This document shows positions 1-9,724 of a stretch of DNA of 13,475 bases, piece by piece; the first letter of the stretch is position 1, and every line of letters begins with the position of its first letter. The notes beneath the pieces were generated by a model, which worked only from the letters and a program-made list of their open reading frames with translations, did not search any database and was not told the DNA's origin. The stretch comes from Bacteroidales bacterium (GTDB lineage: Bacteria > Bacteroidota > Bacteroidia > Bacteroidales > UBA932): NCBI GenBank assembly GCA_017483985.1, contig JAFUUB010000027.1, positions 1 through 13,475 on the forward strand, given 5' to 3'. The translations under genes and the position numbers were made by a program.

Positions 1-10
1 TATTAAGCTT

Positions 11-3000
11 ATGGGTAAAAAAACTCTAATCTTGTTGCTGTCCTTCTTTGTGGGGATAGCAGCATCTGCGCAGAGCATTTCCGTACGCGGTACCGTTACG
101 GATGCCAGCACCGGAGAGGCGGTCCCGTTCGCCTCGGTCATGGTGCAGGGTACGATGAACGGAACCAGCACGGATGCGGATGGCAACTATGTCCTCAGCG
201 TCCCGTCCGACGGTGTGCTCGTCTTCTCCTCCATCGGTTATAAGGATCATTCCGAACCGGTCGCCGGGAAGGCTGTCCACCATGTGGCTCTGCAGCCTGA
301 CAGCGAATCCCTGCAGGAAACCATCGTCGTTGCTTTCGGTACGACGACCAAGGAGGCCTTTACCGGCTCCGCTTCCGTCATGAAGGCCGATGACCTGCAG
401 AAACGTGCGACGACCAACGTTGCCAACGCCCTGGTCGGCCAGGTGGCCGGTCTCCAGATGAAGGGTGCATCCGGTGCTCCGGGTGCCGGCAGCGGCAGCA
501 TCAACATCCGTGGTCTCGCCTCCGTCCAGGCTTCCACCGATCCGCTCGTGATCGTTGACGGCGCGCCGTATCCGGCCAGCCTCACCAACATCCCGCAGCA
601 TGATATCGAGAGCGTCACCGTCCTGAAGGATGCGGCCTCCGCCGCCCTGTACGGTGCACGTGGCGCCGCCGGCGTCATCCTCGTGACCACCAAGCGCAGC
701 AAGACCCGCGATGCGCAGATCAACGTCGACATCCGCCTGGGTGTCAACACCCGTTCGGTCCAGGACCACGAGACCATCACCGACCCGGCCCAGTTCTACG
801 AGGCCTACTACAGCGGTCTGTACAATTATTATTTCAATGGTCTGGGTTACAGCGCGGCGGATGCCTATTCCACCGCCAACCGCCAGCTCATCAACCATGT
901 CGGTTACAACATCTACACCCTCGATGAAGGTGAGATGATGATCGGCACCGACGGCAAGCTTAACCCGAAAGCCACCCTCGGCCGCAAGTACTCCTTCAAC
1001 GGCGAGACCTACTACATGACCAACGACAACTGGCGTGACCTCGCGTACAAGAGCGCCCTCCGTCAGGAATACAACGTCTCCGTCAACGGCGGCAACGACC
1101 GCGGCAACTACTACGCATCCTTCGGTTACCTCAACGAAGACGGTATCATCGAGTACTCCGGGTACCAGCGTATTTCCGCCCGCGTCCGTGCGGACTACCA
1201 GGTCAAGAAGTGGGTAAGGATCGGCGCCAACGTCGGCTTCAACAACTCCAACCAGCAGTCCAACCCGAACATGAGCAGCGACTGGGGTTCCACCAACCTG
1301 ATGTACTACACCACCTACATCGCCCCGATCTATCCGGTGTACGTCCGCGTCATCGGTCCTGACGGCAACCCGGTCATCCGTACCGACGAGTTCGGTCACG
1401 AGCAGTATGACTACGGTGTGGCCGCAACCAACTACGGCGTCGGCCGTGGTTTCATGCAGACCGGTAACCCGTTCGGCTCCAACCGCTACAACAAGAGCTT
1501 CAACGAAGGACGCCAGCTCAACGGCACTTTCACCGCCGACTTCGATATCACGGATTTCCTCCGTGCGAACATCTCCTCGACCGTCAACTGGGGCGAGTCC
1601 ATCTCCACCAGCTATGACAACCCGTTCTACGGCCCGAAGGTCGGTGTAAACGGCGAACTCTACAAGAGCAACAGCGTCAACGTCCGGACCAACAACCTCC
1701 AGACCCTGACCTACTACGACAGCTTCGGCGACCACTCCGTCAACGTCATGGTCGGCCATGAGTACTATCATACCCGCGGCCACAGCCTGTTCGCCACCGG
1801 ACAGGGCGGCTTCTCCCCGGATCTGCTCGAACTCAACGCCTTCGCGAACATCCTCTACTCCGGCACCGGCTCCTCCTCTTCCGAGTACAACGTCGAAGGT
1901 TACTTCGCCAGCGCCCAGTATGATTTCGACAAGAAATACTACGCTTCCGCTTCCTTCCGCCGGGATGCCTCTTCCCGCTTCGCAGTCGACCACCGCTGGG
2001 GTAACTTCTGGTCCGTCGGCGGCGCCTGGATCATCAGCAAGGAGCCCTTCATGCAGGACATCACATGGATTGACCAGTTGAAACTCAAGGCCTCCATCGG
2101 CCAGCAGGGCAACGACTCGATCGGTGACTACAACTACACCGACACCTACTCCCTGAGCAAGTCCAGCGACACCTCGATGTCCCCGGCTTTCCGCAACCTC
2201 GGTAACGAGAAGATCACCTGGGAGACCACGACCAACACCAACATCGGTGCCGAGTTCAGTTTCTTCAAGGGCCGTCTCTCCGGTACCATCGACGGTTACT
2301 ACAAGAAGACCGACGACCTGCTCTTCTGGATCTCCGTTCCGGAATCCGCCGGTGTCCGCGGTTACTATGGCAACATCGGTGACATCGCCAATACCGGTGT
2401 CGAACTCAGCCTCAACGGCACCCTGATCCGTACCGACAACTTCGAATGGAGCGTCAACGCCAACATCGCCACCAACAAGGCTAAAATCCTCAAACTCCCC
2501 GAGTCCAAGATGGGTGAGAACGGCGGTTACTACGAAAGCGGATACTGGTGGACTCCCGGCGGTGTCATGCGCAACTACATGAACTATGAGTATGCCGGCG
2601 TCAGCGAGACGGGTGAAGCCCTCTACTGGTATGACGCAAACCTGAGCACCCTGGGCGGCCAGACCACCAACATCACCAACGTGGCGGGCAAGGAGCACTC
2701 CGGTACCACCACCCACATCGGTGAGGCGACCCGTTATGCGCAGGGTACCCTGCTGCCGAAGTTCTTCGGCGGTTTCGGCACCTCCTTCCGTATCGGCAAC
2801 TTCGATTTCAACGCCACCTTCGACTATCAGATCGGCGGCCGGATCACCGACAGCGTCTATCAGAAACTCATGACCCCTCCGACCTCCTCTTCCGATGCCG
2901 GTTACAACTACTCAACCGATATCTTCAAGGCCTGGAGCCCTGTCAACACGGATAGCGACATCCCGCGCTGGCAATTCGGCGATGAAGACGCCGCCGCCGG

Positions 3001-3253
3001 TTCTTCCCGCTTCCTGACCAATGCAAGCTATCTCAACTTCCAGTCCTTCTCCGCCGGTTACAACGTGCCGGTCCGCAAACTTGGCATCCAGAAGGTTGTC
3101 AGCCGGATCCGCATCTACGCCGTCGGCGAGAACCTCGGCTACATCTCCGCCCGCAAGGGCTTTGACCCTCGTGCTTCCTTATCCGGAACCTCTTCGGTCA
3201 ATGTCTACTCTCCTGTCCGTAACATCTCTGCCGGTGTGCAGGTTACTTTCTAA
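11..3253 (+). CDS. SusC/RagA-family TonB-dependent outer-membrane transporter
   Basis: This 1080-residue protein is a TonB-dependent beta-barrel that imports oligomeric nutrients across the outer membrane together with a SusD lipoprotein lid. Residues 1-20 form a Sec signal peptide ending ASA before Gln21. Residues 23-95 form a carboxypeptidase-D-regulatory-like beta-sandwich (GTVTDASTGEAVPFASV at the start). A TonB-box-like ETIVVAFG lies near 103-110. The plug domain (about 115-228) carries the family signatures INIRG, PLVIVDGAP and VTVLKDAASAALYGARGA. The rest is barrel and ends in Phe after alternating hydrophobics, as expected for BAM recognition. There is no N-terminal STN domain, so signalling to an anti-sigma factor is not expected. 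The length is normal to slightly long for the family. Start choice: the ATG at 11 directly gives the signal peptide, but only 10 bases precede it, so promoter and ribosome site cannot be judged. It is followed 18 nt later by its SusD partner. The substrate (glycan or peptide) is not evident. The family call is near certain. Confidence 0.97.
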   Translation: MGKKTLILLLSFFVGIAASAQSISVRGTVTDASTGEAVPFASVMVQGTMNGTSTDADGNYVLSVPSDGVLVFSSIGYKDHSEPVAGKAVHHVALQPDSESLQETIVVAFGTTTKEAFTGSASVMKADDLQKRATTNVANALVGQVAGLQMKGASGAPGAGSGSINIRGLASVQASTDPLVIVDGAPYPASLTNIPQHDIESVTVLKDAASAALYGARGAAGVILVTTKRSKTRDAQINVDIRLGVNTRSVQDHETITDPAQFYEAYYSGLYNYYFNGLGYSAADAYSTANRQLINHVGYNIYTLDEGEMMIGTDGKLNPKATLGRKYSFNGETYYMTNDNWRDLAYKSALRQEYNVSVNGGNDRGNYYASFGYLNEDGIIEYSGYQRISARVRADYQVKKWVRIGANVGFNNSNQQSNPNMSSDWGSTNLMYYTTYIAPIYPVYVRVIGPDGNPVIRTDEFGHEQYDYGVAATNYGVGRGFMQTGNPFGSNRYNKSFNEGRQLNGTFTADFDITDFLRANISSTVNWGESISTSYDNPFYGPKVGVNGELYKSNSVNVRTNNLQTLTYYDSFGDHSVNVMVGHEYYHTRGHSLFATGQGGFSPDLLELNAFANILYSGTGSSSSEYNVEGYFASAQYDFDKKYYASASFRRDASSRFAVDHRWGNFWSVGGAWIISKEPFMQDITWIDQLKLKASIGQQGNDSIGDYNYTDTYSLSKSSDTSMSPAFRNLGNEKITWETTTNTNIGAEFSFFKGRLSGTIDGYYKKTDDLLFWISVPESAGVRGYYGNIGDIANTGVELSLNGTLIRTDNFEWSVNANIATNKAKILKLPESKMGENGGYYESGYWWTPGGVMRNYMNYEYAGVSETGEALYWYDANLSTLGGQTTNITNVAGKEHSGTTTHIGEATRYAQGTLLPKFFGGFGTSFRIGNFDFNATFDYQIGGRITDSVYQKLMTPPTSSSDAGYNYSTDIFKAWSPVNTDSDIPRWQFGDEDAAAGSSRFLTNASYLNFQSFSAGYNVPVRKLGIQKVVSRIRIYAVGENLGYISARKGFDPRASLSGTSSVNVYSPVRNISAGVQVTF

Positions 3254-3255
3254 TC

Positions 3256-3264
3256 AAAGGAGGA
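3256..3264 (+). promoter_or_regulatory. Shine-Dalgarno site of the SusD gene
   Basis: AAAGGAGGA lies three bases after the susC-like stop codon, 7 nt before the ATG at 3272. It matches the anti-Shine-Dalgarno end of 16S rRNA essentially perfectly. Bacteroidota genes usually lack such sites, and the other starts in this window show no comparable one. It supports the ATG at 3272 as the SusD start and suggests strong re-initiation after the SusC gene. Confidence 0.75.
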
Positions 3265-3271
3265 TCTGAAT

Positions 3272-4942
3272 ATGAAAAATATCGTAAAGCTCACCCTCGC
3301 CGCCGCCTGCACCCTGACGCTCGCTGCCGGCTGTATCAAGGAAACCTTCCCCGAGTCCGCCACACAGACCTCAAAGCAGGTTGCGGACGCTCCGGGTTCC
3401 TATGATCTTTTCGTTGACGCGATTACCAATACCCTCGTCGGCCAGTTCGTGTATGCCCCGAACAGCACCAACGCCTACGACTTCGGTCTGCCGGCCTTCT
3501 TCATCCGCTGGGACTCCATGGGCCAGGACCTCGTCCAGCCCGGTCTGACCAACGGCTGGTTCGACAGCTGGTACTGCATCGACCACCTCGGTCCCACATG
3601 GGCCAACAGCCAGTATGCATGGACCTTATACTACAAGTGGATCAAATCCTGCAACGACGTGATCCGACTTGCCGGTTCCGAACCGGACGCTGACAAGAAA
3701 CCCGGCGCCGGCCGCGCTTTCTTCTATCGTGCCTACTTCTATATGGATCTCGCCCAGATGTTCGCCGCCGAACCCGCCACGGTCAACCCGGCCGCCGAGA
3801 CCGTTCCGCTGGTCGTCGAGACGACCGATGTGGAAGCCCTCGCCAACAACCCGCGTGCGACCAACGCCGACATGTACGCCCAGATCATCTCCGACCTCGA
3901 CAAGGCGGAAGAATACCTGACCGGTTATGAGCGCAGCGACGTCTATACGCCTGACCTGTCCTGCGTCTATGGCCTGAAGGCCCGTGCCTACCTGCTGACC
4001 GGAGATTGGGCCAAAGCCCGCGAATATGCGAAGAAAGCCCAAGCCGGCTACACCATCATGAACGAAGATGCCTATACCAACTGGGAGACCGGCTTCAACA
4101 CCCCGAACGCCGCCTGGATGCTGGGCGTCACCTTCAAGGCCGACGACCCGAACATCCAGAAGAACGACGGTGACTCCAGCTGGGGTTCCTGGATGTGCAT
4201 GGAAATCAACCCGGCGACCTCCGGTTGCGGTTATGCCGCCAACTACGGCCGTCCGATCCACATCGACCGCCACCTGTATGAGACCATCCCCGCCACCGAC
4301 TTCCGCAAGAAGTGCTTCGCCGATTTCGCGATCGACGACATGAGCGAGGAAGCTGCAATCGAGGCCCTCAGCGCTTACACCAAGCATCCGGAGTGGATCT
4401 ATGAAAGCAATGACGGCAACGGCAACCCCAACGGCGGTACCAATTTCAAGTTCCGCACGGCTGGCGGCGAAGCAGGCCGTGACAACCAGTACATCGGTTT
4501 CGTCGTCGCGGTCCCGATGATGCGAGTCGAGGAAATGTACCTGATCGAAGCCGAAGCGGCCGGCCGTCTCAACGAGAACGAGGGTATCCAGCTCCTGACA
4601 ACCTTCGCCAAGACCCGTGACGCCAGCTACACCTACGGCACCCACACCGACGCCTACTACAACAACGCTACGGGCACCTTCCTGAACGAGGTCTGGTGGC
4701 AGCGCCGCGTCGAGTTCTGGGGCGAAGGTCTTGCAACCAAGGACATCAAACGTCTCCAGAAGGGCATCATCCGCAGCTATCCGAACTCCAACCATGTGGA
4801 GAATTACCGCTTCAACGTAGAGAAGACTCCGGATTGGATGAACCTGTGCATCGTGCAGACCGAGACCAACTACAACTTCGCCTGCACCAACAACAACGAA
4901 CCGGTCGCTCCGAAGGGTGACTCCGCCGAGTTCGTATGGTAA
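3272..4942 (+). CDS. SusD/RagB-family nutrient-binding outer-membrane lipoprotein
   Basis: This 556-residue protein is the surface lipoprotein that caps the SusC barrel and captures substrate. Residues 1-20 are a lipoprotein signal peptide with lipobox LAAGC, so Cys21 would be lipidated. The SusD fold is supported by the helical TPR-like segment GRAFFYRAYFYMDLAQMF (147-164), the helix around GLKARAYLLTGDWAKAREYA (234-253), the RVEEMYLIEAEAAG motif (418-431), and the C-terminal WWQRRVEFWGEG...DIKRLQKG block (475-498), which corresponds to the family's R-x-E-FWGEG/DLKR signature. The length is within the usual 450-650 range. It follows the SusC gene by 18 nt with a strong ribosome site and precedes a third lipoprotein by 21 nt, so the three are probably cotranscribed. 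Several aromatic residues are present (for example W80, W97, W100, W110), but which ones line a binding site cannot be judged without a structure. The substrate is unknown; an oligosaccharide or a peptide (RagB-like) are both possible. Confidence 0.95.
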   Translation: MKNIVKLTLAAACTLTLAAGCIKETFPESATQTSKQVADAPGSYDLFVDAITNTLVGQFVYAPNSTNAYDFGLPAFFIRWDSMGQDLVQPGLTNGWFDSWYCIDHLGPTWANSQYAWTLYYKWIKSCNDVIRLAGSEPDADKKPGAGRAFFYRAYFYMDLAQMFAAEPATVNPAAETVPLVVETTDVEALANNPRATNADMYAQIISDLDKAEEYLTGYERSDVYTPDLSCVYGLKARAYLLTGDWAKAREYAKKAQAGYTIMNEDAYTNWETGFNTPNAAWMLGVTFKADDPNIQKNDGDSSWGSWMCMEINPATSGCGYAANYGRPIHIDRHLYETIPATDFRKKCFADFAIDDMSEEAAIEALSAYTKHPEWIYESNDGNGNPNGGTNFKFRTAGGEAGRDNQYIGFVVAVPMMRVEEMYLIEAEAAGRLNENEGIQLLTTFAKTRDASYTYGTHTDAYYNNATGTFLNEVWWQRRVEFWGEGLATKDIKRLQKGIIRSYPNSNHVENYRFNVEKTPDWMNLCIVQTETNYNFACTNNNEPVAPKGDSAEFVW

Positions 4943-4963
4943 CCTACTAAACAGTATTGCATT

Positions 4964-5818
4964 ATGAAAAAATACATCTATATCTTTGCTGCTTTCGCTG
5001 CCGCGATGTCTCTTTCTTCCTGCTTGGAAGAGCATGGAACGGAGCCTGGCAATGACAGCAATCCTGTTGTCACGGTCTACAACTACGCTCCGAGTTCCGA
5101 GTACGACGGCGATACCGACCAGCGGGTCCGTTTCATCAACAACGGCAAGGCCGCCCAGGCCTACTACCTGGTCGAGCCGAAGGCTGACAAGGACGCCCTT
5201 ATCGACAGCAAGGGTGAAAGCGCCTATATCGACAAAGTGATTTCGGAAGGCAAGGCCATCACCTTTGACAAGGAAGGGATCTTCGAGACGACCATAACCG
5301 AAATGGGCGGTGACTACAGCATCTCCGCCGTGGCCGTGGACGGTTCGAAGAAGACCCTCCGCAGCACCGACTTCAGCGGTATTCCGTGGGACGCTTCTTC
5401 CAGCATCGAAGGTACGTACACCGCAACGCGTTCCGCCGTCATCAGCGCGACGGGCGGAGCGACCCATGAAGCGGTCCTCCAGCGCCACCAGACGAATCCC
5501 AAGATATACCGTATCAAGGGAGCATTCGGCCCGGGTACCAAGATTACGCTCGAAATGACCGATGTCAAGATGACGGATGCAGACGGCGAGGAATACACGA
5601 TCTTCCGTGTCGCGCCCCAGGTCCTCCCCTTCACCTACGGCAGCTATGGCAATGTCAATGTCCGTGACATGGGTTACTGGCAGGGTGACGACGCCTATGT
5701 CTTCAGCTATGGCTATGAAAGCGGCATGTATGCAGACGGTTACTGCTTCTTCACCGTCCAGTTCTATGTGTCGGCCGGTTCCCTCGGATGGGGTACTGAC
5801 ACCTTTGAGCCGAAATAG
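4964..5818 (+). CDS. putative surface lipoprotein of the SusCD operon, function unknown
   Basis: I do not recognise a named family for this 284-residue protein. Residues 1-19 are a lipoprotein signal peptide with lipobox LSSC, so Cys20 would be lipidated. The acidic residues right after it (LEEHGTE) resemble the Bacteroidota lipoprotein export signal, which argues for display on the outer surface. Residues 30-130 look like a beta-rich, fibronectin-III-like module: a segment ending YSISAVAVDGSKKT is typical of such strands. A linker PWDASSSIEGTYTA (near 140-150) leads to a second beta-rich domain (about 150-284) containing NPKIYRIKGAFGPG, which resembles small Bacteroidota lipoproteins that follow SusD genes. 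No catalytic motif is visible. Its position 21 nt after the SusD gene suggests a SusE/F-like accessory role, such as binding substrate or stabilising the SusCD complex; that is inference. Unlike SusD, it has no Shine-Dalgarno site. It is the last gene before the terminator. Confidence 0.85.
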   Translation: MKKYIYIFAAFAAAMSLSSCLEEHGTEPGNDSNPVVTVYNYAPSSEYDGDTDQRVRFINNGKAAQAYYLVEPKADKDALIDSKGESAYIDKVISEGKAITFDKEGIFETTITEMGGDYSISAVAVDGSKKTLRSTDFSGIPWDASSSIEGTYTATRSAVISATGGATHEAVLQRHQTNPKIYRIKGAFGPGTKITLEMTDVKMTDADGEEYTIFRVAPQVLPFTYGSYGNVNVRDMGYWQGDDAYVFSYGYESGMYADGYCFFTVQFYVSAGSLGWGTDTFEPK

Positions 5819-5833
5819 GAATCTATCCTGATC

Positions 5834-5869
5834 ATAAAGAGGCTGGCCCAATCGGACCAGCCTCTTTAT
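5834..5869. terminator. intrinsic terminator shared by convergent operons
   Basis: A 13-bp perfect inverted repeat, ATAAAGAGGCTGG (5834-5846) and CCAGCCTCTTTAT (5857-5869), encloses a 10-nt loop. On the + strand it is followed by TTTATG, giving a U-rich tail (CTTTATTTTATG counting the arm), 15 nt after the lipoprotein stop codon. On the - strand the arm ends in CTTTAT, 16 nt after the atpG stop, so it can plausibly terminate both operons, though the tail on that side is weaker. The two stop codons are only 67 nt apart and no other hairpin is present. Confidence 0.85.
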
Positions 5870-5885
5870 TTTATGTCTTTCCTCC

Positions 5886-6782
5886 TTATTCCAGCGAACC
5901 GCCTTCGAGGTCGAGGATTTCGGCCGTGATCTTGGCCTGGCGGGACTTGTTGTATTCGAGGGTGAGCTGCTGCAGGAGGTCGTTGCCGTTGTCGGTGGCC
6001 GTCTGCATCGCGACGGTGCGGGCGGCATGTTCGGCGGCGGCACTGTCCAGCAGGACGGTGTAGATCTTCAGGCGCAGGACCTTGGGCAGGAGCAGGTCGA
6101 TCTGGGTCTGGCGGTCCGGTTCAATGATGTACGCCTCCTCCGCTGTCGTGTCCGCTTCCCGCACCAGCGGCTCGTGGGGATCCAGGCCCTCCGGCATTTC
6201 CGTCATCGGAAGGTACGTCTCCCGGACGGTCGGCTGGTGGGCGGTGGATTTGAAATGGTTGTAGACCAGTTCCACCCGGCTGAAACGGCCCTGGGCATAG
6301 GCCTCTGCCAGTTCCCGGCCCAGATCGGCCGCATCGGCGTAATTCGGATGGGCGGAAAGCTGCGTATAGTCCGCCGGGGAAGGATAGCCGGCCTTGCGCA
6401 TGGCATCGGCCATCTTGCGGCCGATGCTGTAGACCGTCACCGGGATGCCTGCGGCGGCATATTCACGGACGGCGGCCTGGGCCTCACGGATCACATTGGC
6501 ATTGAAAGCCCCGCAGAGCGAGGAATTGGAAGCGAAGCAGACCAGGGCTACCCCGGCGTTCGAAACTTCGCCGGAAGGCTGGGAAACGTGGAAATCCAGG
6601 GGCTGTCCCTGCGTCAGGTCGGAGAGGATCTGCTGCAGGCCCTGCTGGTAGGCAACCATGTTCCCGATGGCGTTCTGGGCCTTCCGGAGTTTGGCGGAGG
6701 CCACCATCTTCATCGCCGACGTAATTTTCAGCGTGCTGCTGACCGAAGCGATCCGGCCCTTGATTTCCTTCAGCGATGCCAT
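5886..6782 (-). CDS. atpG: ATP synthase F1 subunit gamma
   Basis: The gamma subunit is the central rotor shaft of F1, coupling c-ring rotation to conformational change in the beta subunits at the cytoplasmic face of the inner membrane. The 298-residue protein shows both diagnostic ends: the N-terminal helix MASLKEIKGRIASVSSTLKI with ITSAMKMVASAKLRKAQ (about 20-36), and the C-terminal helix LLQQLTLEYNKSRQAKITAEI (about 268-288). The middle is a Rossmann-like domain with CFASNSSLCGAFNANV (near 82-97), the family's SDRGLCGGFN-type region in a diverged form. The length is normal for the family (about 285-300). The start follows atpA by 6 nt. It is the last gene of the operon and ends 16 nt before the shared terminator hairpin. 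Nothing suggests damage. Confidence 0.97.
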   Translation of the reverse strand: MASLKEIKGRIASVSSTLKITSAMKMVASAKLRKAQNAIGNMVAYQQGLQQILSDLTQGQPLDFHVSQPSGEVSNAGVALVCFASNSSLCGAFNANVIREAQAAVREYAAAGIPVTVYSIGRKMADAMRKAGYPSPADYTQLSAHPNYADAADLGRELAEAYAQGRFSRVELVYNHFKSTAHQPTVRETYLPMTEMPEGLDPHEPLVREADTTAEEAYIIEPDRQTQIDLLLPKVLRLKIYTVLLDSAAAEHAARTVAMQTATDNGNDLLQQLTLEYNKSRQAKITAEILDLEGGSLE

Positions 6783-6788
6783 GGTCCC

Positions 6789-8377
<1,589 letters not shown>

Positions 8378-8378
<1 letters not shown>

Positions 8379-8938
8379 TATACGATTCGTTTGTTCTTGT
8401 TAATGAATTGGTTCCGCAAGGCCTGCAACTGCGAGCGGACACTCGCGTCGGCCCGGTAACCGTCCACGGTGACCACCGCCCCGCCCAGCAGGGAGGGATC
8501 GACCTGGGGATCCAGGACGACTTTTCCGCCCAGCTGCCGCTCCGCCTCGCTGCGGATGCGGTCCAGCAAGGCCTCCGAGGCCGGGACGGCCGTGACGACG
8601 GTCGCGAAATGGACATCCTGGGACCGGTAGTACAGGTCGATGAAATCGTGCAGGATGAGCCGCAGGTCGCTGAGCCGGCCGCTGCGGGCCACCAGGCCCA
8701 GGAACCGCTCCAGGGGATTGCACATCCCCTCGTTCCCCAGCGCGGCTTTCAGAAGCTGCAGTTTCTGGCCGGTCGAAACGGCCGCGGGATCCTGCAGGAC
8801 CAGCCGGAGGTCCGGAACTTCGCTCAGGGCCTTTTCCAGGGTCATCGCCTGGCGGCACGCCCGGTCCCCGTCACCGTGTGCGGCGACGTACCGGAGCAGC
8901 GCCTTGGCATAGCGCGATGCGATGATACCCGTGTTCAT
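8378..8938 (-). CDS. atpH: ATP synthase F1 subunit delta (OSCP)
   Basis: Delta joins the top of the alpha3beta3 head to the b-subunit stalk as part of the stator. The 186-residue protein matches the OSCP family: an N-terminal helical bundle beginning [14 protein letters not shown] (5-18), a middle [14 protein letters not shown] segment (84-97), and the C-terminal signature [20 protein letters not shown], followed by a helix ending LQALRNQF. The length is normal (about 175-190). The sequence is only loosely conserved, as usual for delta, so the operon position between atpF and atpA strengthens the call. It starts 3 nt after atpF ends, and its stop shares one base with the atpA start. Confidence 0.95.
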
Positions 8939-8941
8939 GGA

Positions 8942-9436
8942 CTACTTCTTTTCGATTTCACGGACCAGACGGTCCACATAGGCCATCTGCGCCTCGTCGG
9001 ACGAGAGTTCCTTCCGCAGGACCTTTTCGGCGATGCCGACCGACAGTTCGGCGACCTCCTTGCGGATGTCCCGCAGGGCGCTTTCCTTTTCGGCTTCGAT
9101 CTCGGTCCGGGCTTTCCGGAGCAGCTGTTCCGCCTTGTCGGCGGCTTCCTGCTCGGCCTTGGCGATGATTTCCGCCCGCGTGCGCGTCGCTTCCTGGAGG
9201 ATGCGGGTCTGTTCCAGCTTGGACTGGTCGATGAGCTGCTGCTGCTCCCGGGCGAGGTCCTGCATCCGGATTTCGGCTTCACGCGCCAGCTTCAGGCTTT
9301 CGTCAATGTGCGCGGAACGCTTTTCCACCATGTCCGTAATGATCGGGAACCCGAACTTCCAGAGCAGGAAGAAAACGATGCCGAAGATAACGACCATCCA
9401 AAAAAGGAGGCCGATGTCCGGAGTAACGAGGCTCAT
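8942..9436 (-). CDS. atpF: ATP synthase Fo subunit b
   Basis: Subunit b forms the peripheral stalk that stops the F1 head turning with the rotor. The 164-residue protein has one N-terminal membrane span (about 8-28, GLLFWMVVIFGIVFFLLWKF). A long, highly charged Ala/Glu/Arg-rich helix (about 35-150) follows, typical of the dimeric coiled coil, and ends in the delta-binding region ELSVGIAEKVLRKELSSDEA. The length matches the family (about 155-170). Only one b-type gene is present, so this is a homodimer stalk rather than a b/b' pair. It lies 3 nt after atpE and 3 nt before atpH. Confidence 0.96.
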   Translation of the reverse strand: MSLVTPDIGLLFWMVVIFGIVFFLLWKFGFPIITDMVEKRSAHIDESLKLAREAEIRMQDLAREQQQLIDQSKLEQTRILQEATRTRAEIIAKAEQEAADKAEQLLRKARTEIEAEKESALRDIRKEVAELSVGIAEKVLRKELSSDEAQMAYVDRLVREIEKK

Positions 9437-9439
9437 GTC

Positions 9440-9697
9440 CTACTTGATGAAAATGGCCAGGAGGCAGACGATGATGGCGAACAGGGCGGCGCCTTCGATC
9501 ATACCGGCGGCGATGATCATGCTGGTCCGCATGTTGCCGGCGGATTCCGGCTGGCGGGCGATGGCTTCCATCGTGGATTTGCCGATCTGGCCGATACCGA
9601 AGGCGGCGGCGAAGGCGGCGATGGCGGCGCCGAAAGCGGCGGCCACTTTCCCGAGGACTGCGTTGGCAGCGACCTGGAGGAGAATCATACTGATCAT
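9440..9697 (-). CDS. atpE: ATP synthase Fo subunit c (proton-type rotor ring)
   Basis: Subunit c forms the membrane rotor ring. The 85-residue protein is a two-helix hairpin: helix 1 about 10-45 (Ala/Gly-rich), the polar loop ARQPE (47-51) that contacts gamma/epsilon, and helix 2 about 57-82. The ion-carrying acid is Glu68 in IIAAGMIEGAALFAI. When aligned on the ARQP loop, the position that is Gln in sodium-type c subunits (Gln32 of Ilyobacter tartaricus) is Ile35 here, and Glu68 is followed by Gly-Ala instead of Ser-Thr, so proton specificity is inferred. The start is ambiguous between the ATG at 9697 and a second in-frame ATG at 9688 (three residues shorter); neither has a clear ribosome site. 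It lies 27 nt after atpB. Confidence 0.96.
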   Translation of the reverse strand: MISMILLQVAANAVLGKVAAAFGAAIAAFAAAFGIGQIGKSTMEAIARQPESAGNMRTSMIIAAGMIEGAALFAIIVCLLAIFIK

Positions 9698-9724
9698 AAT
9701 TCTATCGTTTTTAGTTGTTTGTCC

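Noticed and set aside
26..2716. Very long open frame (896 codons) antisense to the SusC gene, and similar long frames antisense to SusD/lipoprotein (3626-6043) and to the atp genes (6027-8459, 8408-10138, 10867-12546).
   Set aside because: Their translations are low-complexity or Val/Gly/Asp- or Arg/Asp/His-rich with no family resemblance, and each shadows a confidently identified gene. They result from C-rich third codon positions in GC-rich genes.
9440..9697. A sodium-type c-ring, suggested by a Gln (Q37) in helix 1.
   Set aside because: Aligned on the ARQP loop, Q37 is two residues away from the sodium-ligand Gln position (Ile35 here), and Ser/Thr do not follow Glu68. Proton type is better supported.
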